This document shows, piece by piece, positions 1 through 8,418 of a DNA stretch of 64,000 nt; within the stretch, counting starts at the first letter, position 1, and the number at the start of each line of letters is the position of its first letter. Both the position numbers and the translations under genes were made by a program. Source of the DNA: Calothrix sp. NIES-2098 (lineage in GTDB: Bacteria; Cyanobacteriota; Cyanobacteriia; Cyanobacteriales; Nostocaceae); NCBI GenBank assembly GCA_002368175.1, contig AP018172.1:2664001-2728000 (forward strand). Reading direction: 5' to 3'. Below the pieces are notes generated by a model that saw only the letters and a list, made by a program, of their open reading frames with translations, was not told the DNA's origin and ran no database searches.

Positions 1-127
1 ATAAAGCAGCATTGATCGCCGCTTTGCCTAGTGATTTGAAGAGTTCTTTAAAATCGGCATTGATAGATTTATATTTATTCCAAACAGCAACAGGCTTACT
101 GACTGACAGTCCAGATTCGTTGCTCAT
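1..127 (-). CDS. N-terminal fragment of an unidentified protein (runs off left edge)
   Basis: An ATG at 127 on the minus strand opens a frame of 42 codons that is still open at base 1. The peptide starts MSNESGLSVSKPVAVWNKYK and goes on with a helical, lysine- and alanine-rich stretch (FKELFKSLGKAAINAA). I do not recognise the family from so little sequence. The absence of stops and the normal-looking composition suggest a real gene start, but no clear Shine-Dalgarno is visible upstream. A regulatory or NACHT-type signalling protein is possible, with nothing here to prove it. Confidence 0.45.
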   Translation of the reverse strand, partial: MSNESGLSVSKPVAVWNKYKSINADFKELFKSLGKAAINAAL

Positions 128-362
128 AAGTTTTTTAATGGTGATGCGCCTAGCAATAATTAGCTAATCTATCGAAGCAAGAGTTTATACTCAGATTTCT
201 AAAAGCTGGTGTAAATTCAAGCTTAATTTGTAGTGTGCCTTATTACTGAGTTTACAGTATTAATAAATGTGGTGCGTTACGGCTACTGTTTACTTTCTCA
301 TACGCTTAAACCCTTACATAGCCGTAAAATAGCTTACCCAATATCTACATTTTAGGCTTTAA

Positions 363-537
363 GGTGCAACTTCGAGGATAAAAGGCGCAACTTTGAGCAT
401 AAAAGGTGCAATTTCGAGGATAAAAGGCTCAAGTTTCAGCCTCAACGGCTCAAGTGTCAAGCTCAAAGGCTCAAGTTTCAGCCTCAAAGGTTCAAGTGTC
501 AGCTTCAAAGGCTCAAGTTTCAGCCTTAGAGGCTCAA
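363..537. repeat. 21-bp tandem repeat, about 8.3 copies
   Basis: Eight consecutive 21-bp units starting at 363, 384, 405, 426, 447, 468, 489 and 510, plus a partial ninth. Each begins GGYKCAA and ends near AAA. The first three units form one subtype (GGTGCAACTTCGAGGATAAA) and the rest another (GGCTCAAGTTTCAGCCTCAA). Because 21 is a multiple of 3, no frame is disrupted; on the minus strand it would encode a heptapeptide of LEPLRLK type. No ribosome binding site or downstream domain supports translation, so I annotate it as DNA repeat. Confidence 0.85.
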
Positions 538-617
538 AAATGGCTTGATGAAGGGAATTTGCGGCTACACAAGCAAAACCCGCCTTGTCTGGGTTGCAAA
601 AAGTAAAACACGGAGGA

Positions 618-638
618 GGGCACAGCATTGCTGTGCCC
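618..638. repeat. REP-like palindrome
   Basis: GGGCACAGC and GCTGTGCCC form a near-perfect hairpin with a 3-base loop. A GTAGGGGCACAGC-type palindrome is, from memory, a common dispersed element of cyanobacterial intergenic DNA. It lies between the 21-bp repeat and the antitoxin gene and could also act as a transcription stop for the leftward gene. Confidence 0.6.
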
Positions 639-772
639 CTACGAAAAATCTATAATTTATCGGGATTTTGATGAATTTGTTATACCTGGCGATCGCACTA
701 TCCTAATTTTATTAGTGATGCGCGATCGCTACCGCTATAACGCACCCGATGTTCAGGTCTTATTTAGCAGAC

Positions 773-1039
773 TCATTGTTGAGCCTCACGAGCTTTTTGG
801 AATCTTTCAAGTATTTGATTAACTACAGTTTCACCATCTAATCCTTCACCACGTTCAATTTCGGCAATTGCAGTATCAACTTTTTGCCGAGTATCTTCTA
901 TCCATTGAACATAATCAGAATTTAATTTTTCTAGTAGTTGAAATGCTATATCAATCACTTCATCCGCATTTGTAAACCTACCAGTAGCAATTTGGGCTTG
1001 GATAAATTGCTCATGTTCGGGTTTGAGTTTAATGTTCAT
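773..1039 (-). CDS. ParD/CopG-like type II antitoxin, apparently orphan
   Basis: An 88-residue protein of the ParD-like addiction-module antidote family. The N-terminus (MNIKLKPEHEQFIQAQIATG) matches the ribbon-helix-helix opening, where the beta strand inserts in the operator, followed by two helices (FTNADEVIDIAFQLLEKL). The acidic C-terminal half would wrap a ParE toxin. The ATG at 1039 has an AGGGA ribosome site about 6 bases upstream. The usual partner, a ParE gene just downstream and often overlapping, is missing: an ATG overlaps the stop but meets a stop after seven codons. The antitoxin may be solitary, or may be what is left of a decayed pair. Confidence 0.75.
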   Translation of the reverse strand: MNIKLKPEHEQFIQAQIATGRFTNADEVIDIAFQLLEKLNSDYVQWIEDTRQKVDTAIAEIERGEGLDGETVVNQILERFQKAREAQQ

Positions 1040-1189
1040 GATTTATCCCTAATACTGCAAAATCAGCTTTACCCAAATGGTACTAAGTTTAGAAAAGGTT
1101 TAAAGGCTTAGGGATGTGGATGTAAGAGAATCTAAGAATCTCAAGATATCCTTTCCTACATCCTCCAACTTATGCGATGTCAAACTCTA

Positions 1190-2377
1190 TTAACTAGGTA
1201 TGACTGCAATACAATCAATTTCTACCAAAACATCCTTTGGTAAGCGCGATACCTCCACACAAGCACGTGCTGGCGCTGTATCTTCGGGAAAATATTTGGC
1301 GTAAATCGCATTCACCGCCGCGAAATCATTCATATCAGCAAGAAATACAGTAGTTTTCACCACATCTTTAAAACTTGCGCCTGCTGCTGTCAAAATAGCT
1401 TCTAGATTAGCTATGACCTGCTCAGTTTGCTTTTTCACATCATCAGTGTAGACAACTTGACCAATGCGGGGATCGATCGCAATTTGTCCAGCGACAAACA
1501 CCATTTGACCAGAAGCCGCGATCGCTTGATTATATGGCCCCACTGGTTCCGGTGCATTATCAGTACGAATAACTTGACGAGTCATAGATATTACTTTTTC
1601 CCCCGATGCATTCTGCTTACCGACTTCCACCTCAGTGGCGATCGGCTTGTAAACTTCTCCATCAGGCATTATCGCACCAGTTAGGTCAGTATCTTTAAAG
1701 CTGGCTCCATATATATTCGCTTCCAACAATTCTGCTTTCTTCAGATTTGCGCCATCCAAGTTTGCACTTATTAAACTAGCCCCTTTAATACTAACCAATT
1801 CTAAATTTGCATTTTCTAAACAGGCTTTTGTCAGGTTTGCATCTTCGATATTTGCGCCTATCAGATACGCATCCAGCAAATTCGCGCCTGACAAATTTGA
1901 TTTAGACAGATTGCTTAACGGAAGTTCAGCCTCTTGAAGATTTGCTTTTTCAAATTTCGCCTCAGTTAGGTTAGCGCGATTGAAGTTGGCTCCAATCAAG
2001 ACAGCCTCAGTAAAATTTGCCCCTAATAGGCTAGCTCTACTTAAGTCTGTCCTAATTAAAGAAGCGCCCTTGAGATTTGCATTAGTTAGGCTTGCACCAC
2101 TCAAGTTTGCTTGATCTAAGATGGCATTAGTTAATTTTGTCTTGTTGAAAGTTGTGCCATTCAAGTTGGCTTGAGCTAAGTTGGCATTAGTCAAGTTTGC
2201 ATTATCGATACTTGCGCCACTCAATTTTGTCCCGCTTAAATTAGCCCCAATCAAATCAGAACCATTTAGAACTATACCGATTAAATCTACTTCTTGGAGG
2301 TCTACTCCGGTAAGCTGTTCGTTAGAAAAATTTCGTTTCCCTTCGGCATATTTCTGTAAAAGTTCCTCAGCATCCAT
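1190..2377 (-). CDS. Pentapeptide-repeat protein fused to a RidA (YjgF) enamine/imine deaminase
   Basis: 395 residues. Residues about 20-235 are pentapeptide repeats of A(N/D)LxxA type (ANLSGTKLSGASIDNANLTN and so on), which fold as a right-handed beta helix. After a linker (MPDGEVYKPIATEVEVGKQN), residues about 265-395 are a complete RidA domain, with PVGPYNQAI near its start, the arginine in PARACVEVSRLP, and IDCIAVIP at the end. RidA proteins hydrolyse reactive enamines/imines such as 2-aminoacrylate. The long frame is uninterrupted, and the ATG at 2377 has an AAAGGTG ribosome site. An internal ATG at 1585 is where a stand-alone RidA would start, so the deaminase may also be made separately; the Shine-Dalgarno there is weak. 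Confidence 0.85.
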   Translation of the reverse strand: MDAEELLQKYAEGKRNFSNEQLTGVDLQEVDLIGIVLNGSDLIGANLSGTKLSGASIDNANLTNANLAQANLNGTTFNKTKLTNAILDQANLSGASLTNANLKGASLIRTDLSRASLLGANFTEAVLIGANFNRANLTEAKFEKANLQEAELPLSNLSKSNLSGANLLDAYLIGANIEDANLTKACLENANLELVSIKGASLISANLDGANLKKAELLEANIYGASFKDTDLTGAIMPDGEVYKPIATEVEVGKQNASGEKVISMTRQVIRTDNAPEPVGPYNQAIAASGQMVFVAGQIAIDPRIGQVVYTDDVKKQTEQVIANLEAILTAAGASFKDVVKTTVFLADMNDFAAVNAIYAKYFPEDTAPARACVEVSRLPKDVLVEIDCIAVIPS

Positions 2378-2484
2378 AATGCACCTTTAAATACACCTGA
2401 CACAGTATAATCGCGATATTTTTGCAGGGGTATTCTCCTTTTTTCTTCTCTCCGCGCCCTCTGCGCCCTTTGCGGTTCGTTCCC

Positions 2485-2916
2485 CTAACCCAACCTCGGA
2501 CGCAACCCATAATGCCGATACTGCCAATAATCCCGCAGAATGCGATCGTGGTCAAAACACAAATTCCCCGGCACGTGCCAAGACTCAAAAATGCCGATAT
2601 TCTTAGCATCATCACCCGCTTTTGGCTCCCCCTTCGCGATCGCCAAAAACACAATACTAATAGTATGCTGACGCGGATCGCGATTCGGGTCAGAATATAC
2701 CAAAAATTGTTCCACCAACTCCACCTGCAAACCCGTTTCTTCTTCAGCTTCCCGTTTCGCCGCCACTTCCACAGCTTCCCCATAATCCACAAAACCACCA
2801 GGAAGCGCCCAACCTAGAGGCGGATTATGTCTCTCAATTAACACTATAGGTAGATGAGGACGATCCACTAATTCAATAATGATATCTACCGTCGGAGCGG
2901 GATTTCTGTAATTCAT
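2485..2916 (-). CDS. Nudix hydrolase (ADP-ribose pyrophosphatase-like)
   Basis: A 143-residue single-domain Nudix protein. The Nudix box is complete (GFVDYGE, seven residues, then REAEEETGL, roughly residues 41-63), so the metal-binding glutamates are present. The start MNYRNPAPTVDIIIEL and the SDPNRDPRQHTIS motif after the box resemble cyanobacterial ADP-ribose or dinucleotide pyrophosphatases; the exact substrate cannot be read from sequence. It is expressed from the minus strand, upstream of the pentapeptide-RidA gene with a gap of about 107 bases. A second, unrelated Nudix gene lies at 23858. Confidence 0.88.
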   Translation of the reverse strand: MNYRNPAPTVDIIIELVDRPHLPIVLIERHNPPLGWALPGGFVDYGEAVEVAAKREAEEETGLQVELVEQFLVYSDPNRDPRQHTISIVFLAIAKGEPKAGDDAKNIGIFESWHVPGNLCFDHDRILRDYWQYRHYGLRPRLG

Positions 2917-3086
2917 ATGCAGTATTAAGTATTAAGTAGTAATTATGAGGTTTTTTAGGGATTTGTTACATTCTGTACTTCTCTCACTATAGGCAGCTTC
3001 TAAACCAGTCCCTACCGTGATAAATTCGATGCGATCGCCTAGCGAGTCCATGAGACATCGCTTCCTCCTATATCATCAGATTAAAT

Positions 3087-4595
3087 ATGCCTTTTCCTAG
3101 ATCCAGCGGCATTTTGCTGCATCCTACTTCCTTTCCCAGTCGATTTGGAATTGGGGATTTAGGCTTAGAAGCCTATAGCTTTATTGATTTTCTCAAAGAT
3201 AGCTACCAGCAATACTGGCAAGTATTACCTTTGGGGCCAACTGGGTATGGTAATTCTCCTTATGCTTGTTATTCTGCAATGGCAGGAAACCCGCTACTTA
3301 TTAGCCCAGAACAGCTAAAAGAGCAGGGTTTACTCACAGAAGATGACTTTGCTAACTTACCAGGATTTGACTCCTCTAAGGTAGATTACGAGCAAGTTAA
3401 ACCATTTAAAATTGAACTGCTCAAAAAAGCCTGCGAGAACTTTAAAACTAAAGCCACACCTTTACAACAAAAGGAATTCGCTGGTTTTTGTCATAGCAAA
3501 GCCTATTGGCTAGATGACTATGCCTTATTTATGGCGCTGAAAGATACCCACGAAGGGTCAAGTTGGCATACTTGGGAGCCAGACCTTGTCAAGCGCGAAC
3601 CTCAAGCCATAGATCGGGCACAGCGAGAGCTAACTGCTGAGATATTCTTCCACAAATTTATCCAATTTGAATTTTTCCGCCAGTGGTCTGAACTCAAAAC
3701 CTACGCCAATATGAGTGGAATTAGAATTATTGGCGACATCCCCATTTATGTAGCTCATGATAGCTCTGATGTTTGGGCTAACCCCCACATCTTTTGTTTA
3801 GACGAAGAGACAGGGGAACCAGCATTGATGGCAGGAGTTCCACCAGATTACTTTAGCGCCACTGGTCAACTGTGGGGCAATCCCGTATACAACTGGGAGG
3901 AATTAGAAAAACAAGATTTTAAGTGGTGGTTAGGACGCTTTCAAGCAATGCTGGATTATGTAGATGTAATTCGCATTGACCACTTCCGAGGTTTTGAAGC
4001 TTACTGGGCTGTGGAAAAAGGAGAAGAAACAGCCGTCAATGGAGAGTGGTTAAAAGCGCCTGGGGAAGAGTTATTTGAAACGATCAAACAAAAGCTCGGC
4101 ACTCTACCTGTATTAGCAGAAGATTTGGGAGTCATTACCCCAGAAGTCGAAGCACTGCGCGACAATTTTGAATTTCCGGGAATGAAAGTCTTGCAGTTTG
4201 CCTTTGGCTCCGATCCTGCTAATCCCTTTTTACCCTTTAACTACCCGCGAAATGCTGTAGTTTACACAGGTACTCATGATAATGACACAACTTTAGGCTG
4301 GTACAACCAAGCTAGTGATTGGGAAAAGCAAAACTTGTTACTTTATTTAGGTTGTGTCAGTCCCGAAGGTATTCATTGGGATTTAATTCGACTAGCTTTG
4401 AGTTCTATCGCCAACCAAGCGATTATTCCTTTGCAGGATGTTTTGGGTTTGGGAACAGAAGCGCGGATGAATTTCCCTAGTGTTGCTGAGGGTAATTGGG
4501 AGTGGCGCTATCAACCAGAAGCTTTGACTGAAGATTTAGGTCAGAGGCTAAAAATTCTCACCACACTCTATGGACGCGCACCCAGACAGTCCTGA
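3087..4595 (+). CDS. malQ: 4-alpha-glucanotransferase (amylomaltase, disproportionating enzyme)
   Basis: 502 residues, the normal length for a GH77 amylomaltase. It transfers maltosyl and longer glucan units between alpha-1,4-glucans in glycogen breakdown. Visible signatures: SGILLHPTSFPSRFGIGDLG at the N-terminus, the nucleophile Asp in VIRIDHFRGF (about residue 297), the acid Glu in LAEDLGVITPEV (about 345) and the transition-state Asp in GTHDNDTTLGW (about 395). It stands alone on the plus strand and converges with the RodZ-like gene. The intergenic DNA downstream holds an inverted repeat. Confidence 0.97.
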   Translation: MPFPRSSGILLHPTSFPSRFGIGDLGLEAYSFIDFLKDSYQQYWQVLPLGPTGYGNSPYACYSAMAGNPLLISPEQLKEQGLLTEDDFANLPGFDSSKVDYEQVKPFKIELLKKACENFKTKATPLQQKEFAGFCHSKAYWLDDYALFMALKDTHEGSSWHTWEPDLVKREPQAIDRAQRELTAEIFFHKFIQFEFFRQWSELKTYANMSGIRIIGDIPIYVAHDSSDVWANPHIFCLDEETGEPALMAGVPPDYFSATGQLWGNPVYNWEELEKQDFKWWLGRFQAMLDYVDVIRIDHFRGFEAYWAVEKGEETAVNGEWLKAPGEELFETIKQKLGTLPVLAEDLGVITPEVEALRDNFEFPGMKVLQFAFGSDPANPFLPFNYPRNAVVYTGTHDNDTTLGWYNQASDWEKQNLLLYLGCVSPEGIHWDLIRLALSSIANQAIIPLQDVLGLGTEARMNFPSVAEGNWEWRYQPEALTEDLGQRLKILTTLYGRAPRQS

Positions 4596-4604
4596 GTTGA
4601 GAGT

Positions 4605-4743
4605 ACTGAGTCCTGAGTAATGAGCAATGAGTGTTTTTCTCAGAAAAACTTCAGTTTTAGAGAATCTGAAATTTTGTCTTTTAAATTCTCTAACTTTAGT
4701 TGTTCTGTAACTTAGCACTCACAACTCAGGACTCAGGACTCAG
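4605..4743. repeat. Inverted copies of an actcaggactcag-type low-complexity repeat
   Basis: CTGAGTCCTGAGT (4606-4618) is the exact reverse complement of ACTCAGGACTCAG (4731-4743), with further partial copies beside each arm. They face each other across about 110 bases between the convergent malQ and RodZ-like genes. A short hairpin (GTTTTTC / GAAAAAC, 4633-4649) lies between them. The arms could pair in RNA and stop both transcripts, but the sequence also resembles simple intergenic repeats seen elsewhere in this window. Confidence 0.55.
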
Positions 4744-4749
4744 CACTTT

Positions 4750-5562
4750 TCAAAACTTAGGTTTGGCAGCAATTTGGATTTCCTCTACCTTTCCTGGCTC
4801 TCCCATTTCCTTAGGTTGCTGCTGATTCACACTCATCAGCACACCACCAGCATTATTAGTCTTCACAGTTAGTTGCTCTTGAGCTTTCCAAGTGCGGTGA
4901 GTTCCCTCTGGGAGAGTACCCTCAAACGCTGTTTTGCCATCAGCAACAACACGAATCCAAGATGAAGCCTTTAAAGTAACACCGATCTGTACTGGCTGAC
5001 CATCTTTGGTAGTCAGGAGAGTATTGCTATAAGGGTTAACCTCTGGTGCTTGTTTTGATTGTGTCTGTTGGGGTTGCGCCAAGGATTCTTTTTCTGGGTT
5101 GGGTCGGGTGGGGGTAGTACTTGCTTGTAAAGCAGAATTATTCAGCAGTTGAGATAAGCCGCTGACAGAGCAGATAATCACAACTATATAAAGCAAGTAA
5201 AGATGCAGAGGACGCAATTGGCTGATGGGTTTAGCACTCAAAGCTGGCTTGGGGTTCGCCTGTTGATAAACAATCGGAAAATTGCTAGCAAATTCCACTC
5301 CATTAAAGCCCAATGCATCGGCAAATTGCCTAATTAAGCCCTGAATATATATTGGTTCTGGTAGATCTTCTAAGTTCCCTTCTTCAATGGCTTGCAACAG
5401 CCGTTTCGGAATTCTCGTTAATAAAACCACTTCCTCCAGAGATAAACCCTGTTCTTGACGCGAAGCCCAAAGTTGACCGCCTATTTCTGCCAACTTTTCC
5501 GCCCGCTGTTGTTCTACAGAGAGAGTTGGTGGTTGATTATCTTTTCTGCTTAACCATTTCAT
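4750..5562 (-). CDS. RodZ-like protein: HTH domain, one membrane span, DUF4115
   Basis: 270 residues. Residues about 25-95 form a RodZ-type helix-turn-helix (GGQLWASRQEQGLSLEEVVL, then IEEGNLEDLPEPIYIQGLIR). A single membrane span follows at about 119-137 (HLYLLYIVVIICSVSGL), then a Gln/Pro/Ser-rich linker and a C-terminal DUF4115 domain (about 190-255, with GVTLKASSWIRVVADGK). In rod-shaped bacteria RodZ links MreB to the elongation machinery; a role in cell shape is inferred here. The start overlaps the end of the upstream pseudouridine synthase gene by 26 bases, so the two are probably translationally coupled. Confidence 0.85.
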   Translation of the reverse strand: MKWLSRKDNQPPTLSVEQQRAEKLAEIGGQLWASRQEQGLSLEEVVLLTRIPKRLLQAIEEGNLEDLPEPIYIQGLIRQFADALGFNGVEFASNFPIVYQQANPKPALSAKPISQLRPLHLYLLYIVVIICSVSGLSQLLNNSALQASTTPTRPNPEKESLAQPQQTQSKQAPEVNPYSNTLLTTKDGQPVQIGVTLKASSWIRVVADGKTAFEGTLPEGTHRTWKAQEQLTVKTNNAGGVLMSVNQQQPKEMGEPGKVEEIQIAAKPKF

Positions 5563-6352
5563 GCGTAGTTACACTCCTTAACTCAGCTGAATCCTTAATA
5601 GGTATGTGCTTGATTTGCTGTTGCAAAAAGCGCATTTCATCATCTTTCAGGGAACGATAGTTACCCTCTTTTAAGTAGGGTCGTTTGGGAATTTGTAATT
5701 GAATCGATCCAATAGCTATCCTATGCAGCTTGATTACCGGGTAGCCTAGTTGTTCGGCTATACGGCGAATCTGACGATTGCGTCCCTCCTGTAAAACAAT
5801 CTCTAAATAGCTTTGTGTAGCTAAACTTTCTATGAGGCGTACTTGGGCTGGTCTTGTTTTTCTACCGTCTAACACTACACCCTGACGCCACATTTGTAAC
5901 ATATCTTCTGGAGGTTTTCCCTTAACTAATACACGATAAGTTTTAGGAACGCTGTGACTTGGGTGTGTGAGAGCAAATGTTAGTTCGCCATCGTTAGTAA
6001 GTAATAATGCTCCAGTGGAATCTGTATCTAAACGTCCAACTGGATGAATACCCGTACCTTCTCGTAATTCTTTTGGTAATAAATCTAGAACTGTAGTTCT
6101 TCCCTGAGGGTCGTAGCAGGTAGAAACTACCCCAGCAGGTTTGTTTAGTAACAAATATATAGGAGCCGGACGATGTTTTGTAACTACAAGTTTGCCGTCA
6201 ACTGTAATTTTATCCTTTTGGGGGTCAACTTTTTGACCTAAATGAGCCAATACTCCGTTAATCCGCACACGCGATCGCCTAATCATTTCTTCGGCTTCAC
6301 GACGTGAGGCAATACCCCATTGGGCGAGAACTTTTTGTAACCGTGCCTCCAT
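5537..6352 (-). CDS. 16S/23S rRNA pseudouridine synthase, RsuA/RluB family
   Basis: 271 residues. An S4 RNA-binding domain occupies residues about 1-60 (RLQKVLAQWGIASRREAEEM). The catalytic domain follows, with LLNKPAGVVST (about 68-78) and the catalytic Asp in GRLDTDSTGALLLTNDGE (Asp about 109). The QEGRNRQIRRIAEQLG motif lies near residue 190. These are hallmarks of the RsuA/RluB/RluE/RluF group; RluB (23S rRNA) is the most likely member, but the target base cannot be assigned. It heads a two-gene minus-strand unit with the RodZ-like gene. Confidence 0.93.
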   Translation of the reverse strand: MEARLQKVLAQWGIASRREAEEMIRRSRVRINGVLAHLGQKVDPQKDKITVDGKLVVTKHRPAPIYLLLNKPAGVVSTCYDPQGRTTVLDLLPKELREGTGIHPVGRLDTDSTGALLLTNDGELTFALTHPSHSVPKTYRVLVKGKPPEDMLQMWRQGVVLDGRKTRPAQVRLIESLATQSYLEIVLQEGRNRQIRRIAEQLGYPVIKLHRIAIGSIQLQIPKRPYLKEGNYRSLKDDEMRFLQQQIKHIPIKDSAELRSVTTHEMVKQKR

Positions 6353-6489
6353 GTGGAAATTGCTTATTCTCTAGCTAGGATTTAAATAATAATATTTGCT
6401 TTTTGTCGTTAATAGCCGTAAATGTTACATTTAAGGACTGATTAACTTCAGCCAATCATTGAGTTTCTACCCATAAACACAAAAATTAA

Positions 6490-7203
6490 ATGCCTGAGCA
6501 AAATTCCGATTCTAAACGTACCTCTAAAATACGCATAATTACGAATCTGCTCACAAAAGCACTCAAGCTATGGTTGAGAGCGCAAGTCAGTCAAGTATCG
6601 CAAATAGAAGTGGAAATTAGCGCGAGCGATCGCCAACTTCTCTCTGGGAAGGTTCCCTGGGTAAAGATTTTTGCTAGTCATGCCGTTTATCAAGGCCTCC
6701 GTATTGGACAAATTCAACTAGTGGCAGAAAATATTCAGGTCAACATTGGCTCGATCGTTAAAGGTCAACCCCTAAGACTGTTAGAAACAGTACCAGTGGT
6801 TGGTGAATTGCTCGTCGAAGAGAAGGATCTGAATGATTCCCTCTCATCTGAGCTATTAACAGCGGCTTTAAATGATGTACTGGTTAAACTTTTACCAGAA
6901 CAATGCGCAAAAACCAAGTCTATTTCTTGGCAAAAAATTATTCTGGAGAATAATCAAATTATACTGAGTGGCATTCTAGCATCTGAAGGCAAACCTACGC
7001 CTGTGGAGATTTGCACAGGTTTAAGTTTGATCGGCGGGTGCGAGTTGCAACTAGCACCGCTGCAAATAAAATACGACACGGGAACTTTAGCACAGAGTAA
7101 TCAAGAGTACAATTTCAATCTCGGATCGGAAGTCGATATCCAAGAACTCACCTTGATCCCCGGCCAGCTATTGTGTCGCGGAAGGATTAACGTCAACCCC
7201 TAA
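6490..7203 (+). CDS. DUF2993 (LmeA-like) lipid-binding domain protein
   Basis: 237 residues with no obvious signal peptide. It matches the DUF2993 pattern of cyanobacteria: an N-terminal helix (NLLTKALKLWLRAQVSQVSQ), then IEVEISASDRQLLSGKVPWV, IQVNIGSIVKGQPLRLLETV and a C-terminal beta-rich part ending in LIPGQLLCRGRINV. The actinobacterial relative LmeA binds phospholipid, but the function in cyanobacteria is not established. It is monocistronic on the plus strand, divergent from the pseudouridine synthase gene and convergent with cdsA. Confidence 0.75.
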   Translation: MPEQNSDSKRTSKIRIITNLLTKALKLWLRAQVSQVSQIEVEISASDRQLLSGKVPWVKIFASHAVYQGLRIGQIQLVAENIQVNIGSIVKGQPLRLLETVPVVGELLVEEKDLNDSLSSELLTAALNDVLVKLLPEQCAKTKSISWQKIILENNQIILSGILASEGKPTPVEICTGLSLIGGCELQLAPLQIKYDTGTLAQSNQEYNFNLGSEVDIQELTLIPGQLLCRGRINVNP

Positions 7204-7366
7204 TGATTAGAAATCAAAAACTAAAAATGCTTATTATTTATAATAATTTATATTTTGCAGGGTGGATGGTAATTGGGTATTGGTCAAGAGTCTAGATTCC
7301 AAAGTCAAATTTCAAGCATTTTCTATCCCTCTACTCCCTGCTCCCTGCTCCTCTGCCTCATTCTCC

Positions 7367-8260
7367 TCATCTCCCTTCGCTAATCAGCGGCAATAACAAA
7401 GTCACGAAATAGTAAACTAAGGGAGCCGTAAAAATATAACTATCTGTACGATCTAAGATGCCACCATGACCGGGGATCAATTGTCCTGAATCTTTGACAC
7501 CAGCATCGCGTTTGAGTACAGACTCGATTAAGTCGCCTAAAAGACTAGCAATTCCAATCAGTAAACCCAAAGATAACCCAGTGTAGAGTGGTCTGGGCCA
7601 ATGAAGATAATAAGCCCCTGCTAAACCTACAGCTACACTAGCACTGATGCCAAACACGGCACCTTCAACAGTTTTTTTGGGGCTAATGTCAGACAGACGG
7701 GTTTTGCCGAAGAATTTGCCAATAGTGTAAGCACCAATATCTGCTGCCCAAATACAGAGAAATGTCAGTACGGTCGCTCTTAAACCTTGTGGGAGGGAGG
7801 CAAGGTTTCTAGAATCTAGAATATCTGTCCAAGCGGCAGGCCAGTAACCACCTAAAGGTAGATTACTGGCAGCGATACTACCAAGCGATCGCAACCGCAC
7901 CCAGTAACTTGGCAAGTAACCGACATAAAAAAGCCCCATAATTGAAGCGGAAATATCAGCGATCGTGGCCATTTTCGGCTGAAACAACAGGTAAAAACAA
8001 ATAAATGTTCCAGCTATTGGCATCACAGCGTCAGCTAAATTGCCATCTAGGGTACAAATTACCAGTAAGGCTAGGCTGACAAATATCGTAGTTTTAGCAG
8101 CGGGAGCTATGCCTCTAGCTCGCACTAAATTAAAATATTCCTCTTGTCCTAAGAAGACAACAATCCCAATCATCACGGTAAAGTACCAACCCCCCAAGAG
8201 GGTTGAAACTAGAGCCAGCGCGATCGCAATAATTCCACTAATAATCCGAGACCAAGGCAT
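7367..8260 (-). CDS. cdsA: Phosphatidate cytidylyltransferase (CDP-diglyceride synthase)
   Basis: 297 residues from the ATG at 8260 (MPWSRIISGIIAIALALVST). An alternative start 45 bases upstream would add a peptide coded by a short tandem repeat (GTATGAA), which is unlikely to be protein. The enzyme makes CDP-diacylglycerol from phosphatidic acid and CTP for phosphatidylglycerol synthesis, in the cytoplasmic membrane. It is highly hydrophobic with about eight predicted spans. The CDS family signature is complete near the C-terminus: SVLKRDAGVKDSGQLIPGHG followed by GILDRTDS. It precedes nothing obvious on its strand; cbiT lies just upstream. Confidence 0.95.
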   Translation of the reverse strand: MPWSRIISGIIAIALALVSTLLGGWYFTVMIGIVVFLGQEEYFNLVRARGIAPAAKTTIFVSLALLVICTLDGNLADAVMPIAGTFICFYLLFQPKMATIADISASIMGLFYVGYLPSYWVRLRSLGSIAASNLPLGGYWPAAWTDILDSRNLASLPQGLRATVLTFLCIWAADIGAYTIGKFFGKTRLSDISPKKTVEGAVFGISASVAVGLAGAYYLHWPRPLYTGLSLGLLIGIASLLGDLIESVLKRDAGVKDSGQLIPGHGGILDRTDSYIFTAPLVYYFVTLLLPLISEGR

Positions 8261-8418
8261 AGAAATTAAAGTATGAAGTATGAAGTATGAAGTATGTAGA
8301 CGCAAACTAGCTTGCCAATGGCTAGGATGAAGTTTTAGCTATGAAAGAGAATCTAAAAGTAATTTAGTTGTTAGCCTTTATTTTTCATACTTTAGCCTTT
8401 AGCCTTTATCCTTCAGAT

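Noticed and set aside
363..537. CRISPR array
   Set aside because: The units are contiguous without spacers, and no cas genes are present.
359..628. Minus-strand ORF of 89 codons with LEPLRLK heptads
   Set aside because: It is the 21-bp DNA repeat read in frame; there is no ribosome site or recognisable domain.
628..822. Plus-strand ORF of 64 codons
   Set aside because: It begins in the palindrome, is dominated by HIP1-derived GDR/RDR residues and overlaps the ParD-like gene on the other strand.
2367..2798. Minus-strand ORF of 143 codons, Trp/Arg-rich
   Set aside because: It is an out-of-frame shadow of the Nudix gene with improbable composition.
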